Numbered from the stretch's first letter, positions 37,652-45,445 are shown. The stretch is 64,000 nt of DNA from a bacterium (GCA_022072055.1 JAJVIK010000007.1:434001-498000), one strand, 5' to 3'. The notes: generated from the sequence alone by a model not told the origin. Made by a program: numbers and translations.

Positions 37652-39231
37652 ACCCGAAAAAAACCATCGCATTGGCGGTCATCGCCATCGCCATCATCGC
37701 CTTCTATGTCATGGACAAGGAGAAGGTGGCGGAGGTCAAGAAACAGGAAGAGCAATCCAAGGATTTCTTTCTGCCGGAGTCCAAGGCGGTCACCAAGATC
37801 ACGGTGGACCGCCGCGGCAAGAAGGTTGTGGCGCAGCGGGACGGCGAGGACTGGAAAATCACCGAGCCGGTGAGCTGGGCGGGCGACAAGTACGCTTGGA
37901 ACTCGATCGCCGACAACCTCGCCAACGCCAAGATCGACAGGACCTTCCCGGATGAAGGGGAGACCCTCTCCGAGGAGGACAAGAAGAAGTGGGGTCTGAC
38001 CGATCCCGGCCTGGTGATCGCGGCGACTGTCAAAGACGGCTCGGATGAGAAGGAGGTCCGCCTGGAGTTCGGAAACAAACCGCCCGGGAGCACCGCGCAG
38101 ATCTTCGCCACCAACTCGGAGCGCTCCGACAAGGTCTTCATGATCCCGCAGACCGTGGTCTCCAGCGCCTCCAAGGAGCTCCGCGACCTGCGCAATCGCA
38201 AGCTCCTGGATATCCGCTTCGATGATGAGAAACTGACTCGTCTCGAAGTCTCCAAGAAAGGCCTCGACCTGGTGGCCGAGAAGAAGCCGGACAAGAGCTG
38301 GAAGATGGTCCAGCCTCAGGAGGCGCGGATCGATTCCGCCCAGCTCCGGAAGTACGTGGACAAGCTCGGCAATGACGCCTCCGACATCGTGGATGGCGCG
38401 ACCGAGGCGAAGCTCCGCGAGGTCGGATTGGCGGACGATCAGATCGCCTCGACCACTCGCTACAAGGTGTTCACAGGAGAGAGCAGCGTGTCGTTTTATG
38501 TCGGCAAGTTCAGCTTGGCCGAGAAAGGGGTCGTTGGGCGCCGGGAGGGGAGCAACGCCCTTTTCGTGCTCGCCAAGGAGTTCTTCAACGACCAGCCCTC
38601 GCACCCGGATGAGCTCCGTCCCAAGAAGGCGATCTCCCTCGACACCTGGAACACGGATGTCTTTTCCGCCACCGCCGAGGGGAAGCTGCTCTATTCGATG
38701 GAGAAGAAGGACGGCAAGTGGCGGATGGTCGCGCCCTATGACGCCACCGCCGAGCGGGATGTCACCGAGTCGATCCTCCGCGCCTTCAACGACAACAAGA
38801 TCATCGGCTATGTGGACGGCATCGGCACGGATTCGGAGCTGGGCTACGACAACCCGCGCCTGATCTTCATGGCCAAGGGCAAGGACAAGAGCGACACGCT
38901 GGTCTTCGGCAATCTGGTGGATGACCGTTCGCACGCCGCCTGGAAGGGCGAGCCGGACCGTTTCCTGATTCCGAACAAGGTGGTGGAGGCGATCATGAAG
39001 AAGCCGCTCGACCTCCTCACCGCCGCGGAGCGGGAGCGTGTGGCGCCCAAGAAGGAAGAACCCAAACCCGCCGTCGCGGGCGCGCCCTCTTCCGCGACCG
39101 GAACGGCCGCCGCGCCGGTGGCGCCGGCCACTGGAGAAACGCCGCCCGCGCAGCCGGCTCCGGCTGAGGTGGCGCCCGCGACCGGAGCAGTTGCTCCCGC
39201 CACGGGAGTTGTGGTCCCCGCGACCAAGTAG
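37648..39231 (+). CDS. DUF4340-family protein
   Basis: About 527-aa protein, start ATG 37648 overlapping the upstream stop. One N-terminal transmembrane helix (TIALAVIAIAIIAFYVM) anchors a large extracytoplasmic region with two or three repeated DUF4340 units; each has the motif W-x-(I/M)-x-x-P (DWKITEPVSW, SWKMVQPQEA, KWRMVAPYDA). The C-terminus is Pro/Ala/Thr-rich with imperfect APATG repeats. DUF4340 genes commonly follow gldG-like genes; function unknown. A strong hairpin lies 13 bp after the stop. Confidence 0.85.
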   Translation: MNPKKTIALAVIAIAIIAFYVMDKEKVAEVKKQEEQSKDFFLPESKAVTKITVDRRGKKVVAQRDGEDWKITEPVSWAGDKYAWNSIADNLANAKIDRTFPDEGETLSEEDKKKWGLTDPGLVIAATVKDGSDEKEVRLEFGNKPPGSTAQIFATNSERSDKVFMIPQTVVSSASKELRDLRNRKLLDIRFDDEKLTRLEVSKKGLDLVAEKKPDKSWKMVQPQEARIDSAQLRKYVDKLGNDASDIVDGATEAKLREVGLADDQIASTTRYKVFTGESSVSFYVGKFSLAEKGVVGRREGSNALFVLAKEFFNDQPSHPDELRPKKAISLDTWNTDVFSATAEGKLLYSMEKKDGKWRMVAPYDATAERDVTESILRAFNDNKIIGYVDGIGTDSELGYDNPRLIFMAKGKDKSDTLVFGNLVDDRSHAAWKGEPDRFLIPNKVVEAIMKKPLDLLTAAERERVAPKKEEPKPAVAGAPSSATGTAAAPVAPATGETPPAQPAPAEVAPATGAVAPATGVVVPATK

Positions 39232-39243
39232 TTGACCATTCCA

Positions 39244-39273
39244 CGGGAGGGCGGACGGAATTCCGCCCTCCCG
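39244..39273 (+). terminator. hairpin after the ABC operon
   Basis: A 12-bp G+C-rich stem (39244-39255 with 39262-39273) around a 6-nt loop. Only a T-rich stretch, not a clean U-run, follows; termination or mRNA stabilisation is likely. Confidence 0.55.
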
Positions 39274-39346
39274 GACTTGCTCCTTTCCGACTATCCTCTT
39301 GGTTGAACATAGGCACAAAGCAAGCGAATTCCTTGGAGGTGGGACG

Positions 39347-39553
39347 ATGGTCACAGTCCATCCGAATTACGTGGTTGATGAACAGGAGAACCGTAAATCG
39401 GTCATCCTCTCCATGGAGGAGTGGGAGCGTATTGTCGATGAGTTGGAGGAACTGGACGATATCCGAGCCTACGATGCGGCCAAGGCAAAGTCTCAAGAAG
39501 CCGTTCTTTTTGAGCAAGCAGTGCGCGAGATCCAGGAAGAACGTAAGTTGTGA
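39347..39553 (+). CDS. RelB/Phd-like antitoxin
   Basis: 68-aa acidic protein, ATG 39347 after GGAGGTGGG. The segment NRKSVILSMEEWERIVDELEELDDI resembles the dimerising N-terminal part of Phd/YefM or RelB antitoxins, and the helical, charged C-terminus (EQAVREIQEER) suits toxin neutralisation. It overlaps the downstream RelE-like gene by 4 bp (GTGA), the classic toxin-antitoxin layout, in which the antitoxin autoregulates the operon. Called partly from context. Confidence 0.75.
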   Translation: MVTVHPNYVVDEQENRKSVILSMEEWERIVDELEELDDIRAYDAAKAKSQEAVLFEQAVREIQEERKL

Positions 39554-39804
39554 CCTACACAGTTGATATCTTGCGATCGGCTCAAAAGCACCTTTCCAGA
39601 ATTCCACCTCAAGACCAGGATCGGGTCATTGCTGCAGTTCGTGCTCTAGCCGAGACCCCGCATCCGCCCGGATGCAAGAAGCTGTCCGGCCGTGACGCTT
39701 GGCGCAATCGTATAGGCGATTACCGCGTGCTCCCTGAGATCCATGAAGACCGCCTTCGGATCCTGGTCGAGGCGGTTGGACACAGAGCGGATGCATACCG
39801 GTAG
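39550..39804 (+). CDS. RelE/ParE-family toxin
   Basis: 84-aa basic protein. YTVDILRSAQKHLSRIP at the N-terminus and KKLSGRDAWRNRIGDYRVLPEI, then VGHRADAYR at the end, are the RelE fold signature (mRNA interferase, ribosome-dependent). One oddity: RVLPEI has Pro where the family usually has Tyr, and the Tyr of the YR element is kept. GTG start inside the antitoxin stop. Activity cannot be judged from sequence alone. Confidence 0.88.
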   Translation: MTYTVDILRSAQKHLSRIPPQDQDRVIAAVRALAETPHPPGCKKLSGRDAWRNRIGDYRVLPEIHEDRLRILVEAVGHRADAYR

Positions 39805-39901
39805 CAGATGTTTGGGGGGGCGGATTTCCGCTTCCCTTTCTCCCCCTATCTCGGGCACAATGAGAAGAGTGTAATTGATGTCCGAGGGGAGGACCCACCT
39901 C

Positions 39902-40411
39902 ATGACCGCCACCCTGGCTGAGAGCGCCGAAAAGCAGGTGTCGCGCGGGCTACCCGCTCGCTCCAGAAGGAATCCGAAGGGGGAGGGACACTTTGTGGGC
40001 AGGACATACGAGGAAGTGACCATCCGAAACCTGGCGGATGTGCTCGAAGCCAAGAGCGGGCGCCGTGACCCGGATCAGGTCCGGACCATCCGAGTCGAAG
40101 CCTTGGTGGACACCGGGGCCACATACATCTGCCTGCCTCCCGGTGAGATACAACGCCTCGGTCTGATCGAACCGGAGGTCCGCACGGTCAAGACCGCCAA
40201 TGGCCCCGCCGAACGGCGTCTTTACAGTTACGCGCAGATATCGATCCAGGGGAGGACCACTGTCATGGAGATTCTGGAAAACGATCCTGAAACCCCACCC
40301 CTGATTGGTTACACGGCCCTGGAGCTACTCGATTTCGTGGTGGATCCCAAGTCCGAGCGCCTGATTCCCAATCCCGAGCACGGCGGCAAGTGGATGGCGG
40401 ACCTTTATTGA
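39902..40411 (+). CDS. retropepsin-like (clan AA) aspartic protease
   Basis: Up to 169 aa. ALVDTGATYICLP is the D-T/S-G active-site motif of single-domain retropepsin-like proteases, which work as dimers; LIGYTALELLDFVVDP is the downstream hydrophobic-hydrophobic-G block. Two starts fit: ATG 39902 or GTG 39995, the latter with GGAGGGA upstream and the usual family beginning GRTYEEVTIRN. Cytoplasmic; substrate unknown. It is followed 26 bp later by an XRE regulator. Confidence 0.75.
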   Translation: MTATLAESAEKQVSRGLPARSRRNPKGEGHFVGRTYEEVTIRNLADVLEAKSGRRDPDQVRTIRVEALVDTGATYICLPPGEIQRLGLIEPEVRTVKTANGPAERRLYSYAQISIQGRTTVMEILENDPETPPLIGYTALELLDFVVDPKSERLIPNPEHGGKWMADLY

Positions 40412-40437
40412 GGCGGAACCTCAACAAAGGTGGTCTC

Positions 40438-40713
40438 ATGGCTAAAGCACGGCGAAACCTCGGACTTGAAATCTTGGAGGGGATCAGGGAGCTCAAACGG
40501 GGAGAGCATGGGCGTGTCTCCACGATCCCGAAAGTTCTCAGCATTCGTGAGCGAACCGGCCTTTCCCAAACTGAATTCGCCCAGCTTATTGGTGTTTCCG
40601 TACGAACATTACAGGACTGGGAGCAAGGAAGACGCGCCCCATCGGGACCGGCGCGCGCTCTGCTCGCGATGGCGCATCGGAACCCCAAGGCATTCCTGGA
40701 ACTGGGGGCCTGA
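40438..40713 (+). CDS. XRE-family HTH regulator (HigA/MqsA-antitoxin-like)
   Basis: 91-aa DNA-binding protein, ATG 40438 after AAAGGTGG. Residues about 37-70 form the helix-turn-helix (LSIRERTGLSQTEFAQLIGV, SVRTLQDWEQGRRAPSGPA), with the tail MAHRNPKAFLEL. Many relatives are the antitoxin of HigBA-type pairs, but no HigB-like gene is adjacent; the upstream neighbour is the aspartic protease. Either an orphan antitoxin or the regulator of that protease. Confidence 0.8.
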   Translation: MAKARRNLGLEILEGIRELKRGEHGRVSTIPKVLSIRERTGLSQTEFAQLIGVSVRTLQDWEQGRRAPSGPARALLAMAHRNPKAFLELGA

Positions 40714-40738
40714 ACGACACAGGAAACCCGGCGTTCCC

Positions 40739-41112
40739 ATGCGTAACCTCCCACGCCGATACCCCTTTGTCACGCTGGTTATCGCCGCGCTACTCATCAC
40801 CGTGCTCGAGCTAATTCTCCGTGACTCCATCGGCAGACCCCCGCAGTACACGATAGTTGATTTGGGGACGCTGGGGGGAGATGAATCGGCGGTGAATGCG
40901 ATTAACGGCCTTGGAGAGGTGGTCGGGACGTCGACGATCGAAAGTGGAGATCATCATGCCTTCATTTGGTGCAACGGAACGATGAAAGACTTGGGGACAT
41001 TGGGGGGAAAACGAGCTACGCTCACGGCATCAACGACAAGGGCCGAATAGTGGGAAGAGGGCGTACGGACGGAAAAGCGCGCGCGTTCCTGATGACGCCG
41101 GTCGAACCATGG
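40739..41112 (+). pseudogene. HAF-repeat protein gene with frameshift
   Basis: Start ATG 40739 encodes a transmembrane helix (FVTLVIAALLITVLELIL) then HAF repeats: DLGTLGGDESAVNAINGLGE, HAFIWCNGTMKDLGTLGG. At the run GGGGGGAAAA (about 41007-41016) the frame breaks: frame 2 then gives nonsense and stops at 41050, while frame 1 continues the repeat (KTSYAHGINDKGRIVGRGR, then AFLMTPVEPW) to about 41112. One missing base in the homopolymer explains this. The restored frame has lost its own stop and runs into the antisense of the next gene. Confidence 0.75.
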
Positions 41113-41137
41113 GACGGACCCAGATTTCGCTCCTCGG

Positions 41138-41374
41138 TCAGAGCCGGTCATGGGCCGCGGGCTCAACATCCGCGACCTTCGCCAGCGCCTTTCGGAACTT
41201 CCTTTTGTTCGCACGGCCTGCGCGCGCGGCAAGATAATCCTCGGTCATGAGGGCGGAGACCTTTTCCGCGAGCGCGAGTGTGATCAATTGGTTGATGGAA
41301 ATTTTTTCCTTTTTGGCGAGCTCCCGCGCTCCCTCGTGGAGAGACTCCGGCAATCGCAAACTGATGGTGCTCAT
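41138..41374 (-). CDS. HicB-like / ribbon-helix-helix antitoxin, orphan
   Basis: 78-aa basic protein starting at ATG 41374, after GGAGAG. STISLRLPESLHEGARELAK and EKISINQLITLALAEKVSAL form the ribbon-helix-helix (strand LRLP, helices) of HicB/Arc-type DNA-binding antitoxins. The partial-length HicB domain is missing and no HicA-like or other toxin gene is within 300 bp, so it looks like an orphan or a remnant. Confidence 0.75.
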   Translation of the reverse strand: MSTISLRLPESLHEGARELAKKEKISINQLITLALAEKVSALMTEDYLAARAGRANKRKFRKALAKVADVEPAAHDRL

Positions 41375-41471
41375 GGTAACTCTCCAATCTTCCGCAAGAA
41401 CTCCTTGGCGTTCAAGACGTTTATTAGAGGGATTGGAGGTTGAATAGTCACCCGGTGGGGCAAGCCCCACC

Positions 41472-41678
41472 CTATGCCGCCACCCCAGCGGTGGCGAGGT
41501 TCTCTTCCAGGTATTCCTTCAGGTCGCCATGGCAGGCGGTGCAGGTTTGTCCGCAGCCGACCAGGGCGCACAGGCGGTCGAAATCCTCAATCCCGGTCCG
41601 CTCAGCGTAATCGAGAACTTCCGAGAACGGCGCCTCGTGGCACTCGCAGCGGGTCATCCGACAGCAACTGGCGCTCAT
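41472..41678 (-). CDS. BFD-like [2Fe-2S] protein
   Basis: 68-aa Cys-rich protein. C-x-C (RCEC, about residues 10-12) with CGQTCTAC about residues 46-53 resembles the bacterioferritin-associated ferredoxin fold that binds a 2Fe-2S cluster. Start taken at ATG 41678, which keeps all cysteines; longer in-frame starts add atypical residues. No ferritin gene is adjacent, so its electron partner is unknown. Confidence 0.7.
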   Translation of the reverse strand: MSASCCRMTRCECHEAPFSEVLDYAERTGIEDFDRLCALVGCGQTCTACHGDLKEYLEENLATAGVAA

Positions 41679-41848
41679 GGGCTTGCTTGGTCCTCTCTCA
41701 TTCACTCTTGGTCCTGAAGTATATCCCAATTGCCGTTCAGTTGCAAGATATGGCTGACACAAGGACATGAAGACGTCCCGGCCTAAGCGTAACCTTCAGG
41801 AATGACGCAATCATCAAGCGGCGACCATACACGTACCTTGACTCCCTT

Positions 41849-43012
41849 GTGCGAGGGTCCAAATGGGTGTACAGTGACAAAGACAATGGCAATCTGACCA
41901 TCGCCGAGAAGCAGAACAGTGCGAGCGTGAAGCAGGAGAAGTGGGTGTATTCCTGGAATCCGAGGGACCAGATGACCAAGGCGGAGAAGTTCACCGGGAC
42001 CTCCGACACCTACGCGGGCAAGGTCGAGTACCGCTACTGCCTGTCGTGCGACAGCGCGCTCTCCGACCGGATCGAGTACAGCCCGACGGTCTCCACCACG
42101 ATCACCTCGTGGAAGCGCTACGAGTACGACGGCCTCAACCTCTTGCGCGTGGACGAGCGCTACGACACGGCAGGCGGGGCGATTGACGCCAACGACCCCT
42201 GGAGGACGCTGGAGGTGAACACGCATTCGCCGGGACTGGTCGGCAACCTGGTGGGCAAGCGCGCCTACCGCCACACCGACAACGACGCCACCCCCAACGC
42301 GACCTACGATTATGTGTATGTGTACGATGCGGTGGGGAACTTGTACCTGGTGTTGAACGACGAGGGGGGCGAGGAGTACGCCTTCAGCCAGGACGCCTGG
42401 GGGAACGAACTGAGCATCGGCTCGTTCTACGGGACGTCCTGGAGCAGCGCGCGAACCTACGGGGTGAGCGAACACCAGACGGGCAAGTGGCTCGACCCGT
42501 TCACCGGCCTCTACTTCTTCCATCACAGGTGGTATGAGAGCGGGCTGGGGCGGTGGGTGAGCAGGGAGCCGTCTTCCAGCGATGGACCGAATCTATATAT
42601 ATCCGTGTACAACAGTCCACCAAATGGCTTTGACCAGAATGGGGCACAATCCAATATGGAGGATCCATACTTCCTCTGGCCAGAAGAAACTGATCGGACT
42701 ATTTGCGTCATACGATTGTTTCGCCATTACTACCGATTGATGAAGGAGGCCAACTTTATTGGGGCTGATAAGTATTTCCATTGCATGGCTCACTGTGAGT
42801 CAAAGAAGCAATGTGGAGCAGGTGATATAGCAAGAGACTATGGACGGAAGCGCGAAGTAATTGATTCATGGCTGAATTGGTTTCGTGGAAAACCAAATGA
42901 TTCTGAGTCGGACATTGCGGCGAACGACTTGGGCTTGGCATGTCCCTCCGACAAGGAATGCAAAGATCAGTGCGATTCTGTGCGCCCGAAGGGGCTTCCC
43001 GGGAAATATTGA
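41849..43012 (+). CDS. Rhs-core fragment with serum amyloid A-like C-terminal domain
   Basis: 387-residue reading frame, 5'-truncated: RHS homology begins at its very start and there is no N-terminal RHS barrel. Residues about 1-235 are RHS repeats and the core end (GLYFFHHRWYESGLGRWVSREP). After DPNLY-like SDGPNLYISVYNSPPNGFDQ the composition turns AT-richer and a new domain begins. Residues about 285-387 align with vertebrate serum amyloid A: MKEANFIGADKYFH, SDIAANDLG and the very end RPKGLPGKY correspond to the SAA blocks MREANYIGSDKYFH, ADQAANEWG and RPAGLPEKY. In Rhs systems the C-terminal tip is the variable effector domain. GTG 41849 may not be a true start. Confidence 0.8.
   Translation: MRGSKWVYSDKDNGNLTIAEKQNSASVKQEKWVYSWNPRDQMTKAEKFTGTSDTYAGKVEYRYCLSCDSALSDRIEYSPTVSTTITSWKRYEYDGLNLLRVDERYDTAGGAIDANDPWRTLEVNTHSPGLVGNLVGKRAYRHTDNDATPNATYDYVYVYDAVGNLYLVLNDEGGEEYAFSQDAWGNELSIGSFYGTSWSSARTYGVSEHQTGKWLDPFTGLYFFHHRWYESGLGRWVSREPSSSDGPNLYISVYNSPPNGFDQNGAQSNMEDPYFLWPEETDRTICVIRLFRHYYRLMKEANFIGADKYFHCMAHCESKKQCGAGDIARDYGRKREVIDSWLNWFRGKPNDSESDIAANDLGLACPSDKECKDQCDSVRPKGLPGKY
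41919..42402 (+). repeat. Rhs direct repeat, copy 1
   Basis: Duplicated with 43551-43980. The flanking parts are near-identical (for example 42115-42402 against 43695-43980, with scattered substitutions), so the duplication is recent or maintained by recombination. Confidence 0.85.
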
Positions 43013-43029
43013 GCTGATTGAATTGAAGG

Positions 43030-43515
43030 ATGCGTAGAATCGTGGCATCAGCTATAGGAGTAGTTCGCAGGAATGCCTATGCCATGATATTCCTTGGATG
43101 CGTGTTCTTTTCCTGCGGGGAATCAGTTGACACATACCATGCTACCAAGAGGGAGGCAGAATTGGATGGATCGGTTGAACGTGGATGGATTCCAGAAATG
43201 ATCCCAGAAAGTTCGACGCATATCTCCGAGTATCATAATCTGGATACGAATGAAGGCTTTGGCCACTTCAGGTTCAATCCAGATGAATACGATTCATTTT
43301 CACGGAAGATACAACAGGCTTCACTGGGAGCCGAGAAAATTGAGACTGCTCTCAAGAGAATTGCAGGCCGTGGCTGGGCTTATGGTTTGCCCCCAATGAG
43401 TCAATTGCGGAGTTCCGAATTCGTATTGTTCGCGGATAGTCACTTTTACATTGCCGTCCAGCCAGGTAGTGGTCTGGGGTTTTTCTGGAATACATTTCCA
43501 AAGGATAATCAGTGA
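43030..43515 (+). CDS. putative lipoprotein, candidate partner/immunity protein of the Rhs tip
   Basis: 161-aa protein with AT-richer codon use than the surrounding genome, like the Rhs tip before it. The N-terminus has a hydrophobic stretch and cysteines (MIFLGCVFFSCGES), a lipoprotein-like signal with imperfect lipobox. The body contains WIPEMIPESSTHISEYHNLD and GFGHFRFNPDEY, a pattern I associate with small hypothetical lipoproteins, not with a named immunity family. It follows the tip gene by 17 bp, the position of an immunity gene in Rhs loci; the function is inferred from position only. Confidence 0.55.
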   Translation: MRRIVASAIGVVRRNAYAMIFLGCVFFSCGESVDTYHATKREAELDGSVERGWIPEMIPESSTHISEYHNLDTNEGFGHFRFNPDEYDSFSRKIQQASLGAEKIETALKRIAGRGWAYGLPPMSQLRSSEFVLFADSHFYIAVQPGSGLGFFWNTFPKDNQ

Positions 43516-43550
43516 CGAGAAATCTATTGTGTGGTAAATCATGCAGGAAT

Positions 43551-43980
43551 TCGAGCGTGAAGCAGGAGAAGTGGGTGTATTCCATGAATCCGATGGATCG
43601 GATGACCAGCGAACTTGTCATTCCGTTTAAAAACGGAATCCAGGGTAGCGAAGGGAGCACATGGATACCGGCTTTCGCGGGCATGACGATGGAGCGGCGC
43701 TATGAGTACGATGGCCTCAACCTCTTGCGCGTGGACGAGCGCTACGACACCGCAGGCGGGGCGATTGACGCCAACGACCCGTGGAGGACGCTGGAGGTGA
43801 GCACGCATTCGCCGGGGTTGGTGGGCAACCTGGTGGGCAAACGCGCCTACCGCCAGACCGACAACGACGCCACCCCCAACGCGACGTACGATTATCTGTA
43901 TGTGTACGACGCGGTGGGGAACTTGTACCTGGTGTTGAACGACGAGGGGGGCGAGGAGTACGCCTTCAGCCGGGACGCCC
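43551..43980 (+). repeat. Rhs direct repeat, copy 2
   Basis: Shorter copy of 41919-42402; the internal segment of copy 1 (about 41975-42110) is absent and a palindromic element takes its place. Confidence 0.85.
43617..43687. repeat. short palindromic REP/MITE-like element
   Basis: 71 bp with terminal GTCAT/ATGAC and an internal 9-bp hairpin (ATTCCGTTT-AA-AAACGGAAT). The right half (GGATACCGGCTTTCGC GGGCATGAC) is the familiar genome-wide repeat whose translation reads IPAFAGMT. It is inserted in frame inside the Rhs copy. Confidence 0.7.
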
Positions 43981-43986
43981 TGTAAT

Positions 43987-45360
43987 TCAGGCCAGAATCT
44001 CCTTCACCACGTTCCCATGGACATCGGTGAGACGATAGTCGCGTCCCCCGTAGCGGTAGGTCAGGCGTTCGTGGTCGAAACCCATCAAATGCAGGATGGT
44101 GGCGTGGAAGTCATGGACATGAACCTTATCCTTGGCCACCTCCATCCCAATCTCGTCGCTCTCGCCATGCGCATACCCGCCTTTGGCTCCCCCGCCTGAA
44201 AGGAAGCAGCTGAAGGCGCGACGGTGATGGCCGCGCCCCTTTTCATCCGGCTTGGGGTTGTGCGGGGTTCTTCCAAACTCGGTGCAGCCGACGATCAAGG
44301 TTTGATCGAGAAGGCCGCGCTCCGCCAGATCGGAGATCAACGCGCTGACCCCCCGGTCGATATATTCGGCAAGCTTGCGGTGGTCCTCCATGTTGCTGTG
44401 GGAGTCCCAGTTGCCCCCGGCGCCGCGATCGATTAGCTCCACCACTCGCACCCCGCGCTCGATCAGCCTCCGCGCGACGAGGCACTGCCAGCCGAAGGCG
44501 GAACTGTCGCCGCGCTGGATCCCATAGGCCTCAAGGGTCTTGTCGGTTTCAGCGGACAGGTCGAACACGGCGGGGGCCTCGCTCATCATCCCCTTGGCGG
44601 TGTTGAAGGTGGCCATCCGCGAGGGAAGGCGCAAGTCCTCCGGACGGAGTGAGGAGTGAAGCTTGTTGAAGTCCTCAAGCATGACACGCTCCAAGTCGGC
44701 GAGGGAGGCGCTCCGTGCGGCGGGCCGAATGTCCGGGATCGGCTCCTCCCCCGGCGTGATCCGCACCCCTTGGTGGTAAGCCGGGAGAAAGCTGTTGTCC
44801 CACACCTGCCCCCCCGCGTAGGGCGGGTCTTTGGCCAGCACCATGTATGAGGGCAGGTTCGGGTTCTCCGTGCCGAGCCCATAGCTGATCCAGGATCCCA
44901 AGCTGGGAAGAGGAACCGAGGCGGAACCGGTGTGCATCGCCAGGGTCCCCTGGAAATGATCCCCATGATCGGTGTACATGGAGCGGATGACGCACAACTC
45001 ATCGGCCACCTTCTGGAGGTGTGGAAAGAGCTCGCTGATTTCCAGTCCGGATTTCCCACAGCGCGCGAAGGTGAAATCGCCGCCTTTGATGTAGCCCCCC
45101 TCCACCTTCTGGCCATGACGTTCGCGCAGGGCCGGTTTGGGATCGAAGGTGTCCAGGTGAGACATGCCGCCGGTCATGAACAGCAGGATCATCTGCTTGG
45201 CTTTCCCGGGGAAATGCGAGGGACGCGGCGCCAGGGGGTGACCGCCCCCGGCCTCGGCGGCGAGGGACAGGGCGGGATAAAGCCCCAGGCCGCCGGTGGC
45301 GCAGCATCCGGCGGCGATACGAAGGAAATCGCGACGTCGAATCGGATTGTTTGGAGTCAT
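43987..45360 (-). CDS. DUF1501 protein (Tat-exported, sulfatase-superfamily-like)
   Basis: 457-aa protein. The start ATG 45360 opens a Tat signal (RRRDFLRIAAG, then a hydrophobic Ala/Gly segment). The body is DUF1501: KQMILLFMTGGMSHLDTFDPK, RSMYTDHGDHFQG, VVELIDRGAGGNWDSHSN, IVGCTEFGRTP and HHRRAFSCFLSGGGAKGG. DUF1501 proteins are related to alkaline phosphatase/sulfatase enzymes, abundant in planctomycetes and relatives, and often paired with DUF1800 or DUF1553 genes, neither of which is here. Substrate unknown. Confidence 0.93.
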   Translation of the reverse strand: MTPNNPIRRRDFLRIAAGCCATGGLGLYPALSLAAEAGGGHPLAPRPSHFPGKAKQMILLFMTGGMSHLDTFDPKPALRERHGQKVEGGYIKGGDFTFARCGKSGLEISELFPHLQKVADELCVIRSMYTDHGDHFQGTLAMHTGSASVPLPSLGSWISYGLGTENPNLPSYMVLAKDPPYAGGQVWDNSFLPAYHQGVRITPGEEPIPDIRPAARSASLADLERVMLEDFNKLHSSLRPEDLRLPSRMATFNTAKGMMSEAPAVFDLSAETDKTLEAYGIQRGDSSAFGWQCLVARRLIERGVRVVELIDRGAGGNWDSHSNMEDHRKLAEYIDRGVSALISDLAERGLLDQTLIVGCTEFGRTPHNPKPDEKGRGHHRRAFSCFLSGGGAKGGYAHGESDEIGMEVAKDKVHVHDFHATILHLMGFDHERLTYRYGGRDYRLTDVHGNVVKEILA

Positions 45361-45445
45361 CCCGCGGCCTCGCTCAGCAAGCTTCAATATCAAACTCTTC
45401 TCCGGGGCAGTCAAGGAAAAAATCACGGCGCCCCCTCGACCCCTC

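Larger units (their letters stand above)
43512..43985 (+). pseudogene. second Rhs-core fragment, truncated, with inserted palindromic element
   Basis: 157 codons repeating the Rhs core of 41919-42402 almost exactly (KQEKWVYS, YEYDGLNLLRVDERYDTAGG, GNLYLVLNDEGGEEYAFS). The middle (about 135 bp of copy 1) is replaced by a short element at 43617-43687. The frame stops right after EEYAFSRDAL, before the core end and any tip domain. It looks like a displaced, silent Rhs cassette remnant. The DUF1501 gene converges on it. Confidence 0.75.

Noticed and set aside
41791-41810. Second partial palindromic element before Rhs copy 1
   Set aside because: Only a short GTCATTCC-like end on the minus strand is present; too short to call.
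43352-43684. Minus-strand frame beginning MPAKAGIH
   Set aside because: It is the usual spurious translation of a dispersed palindromic repeat, not a protein.
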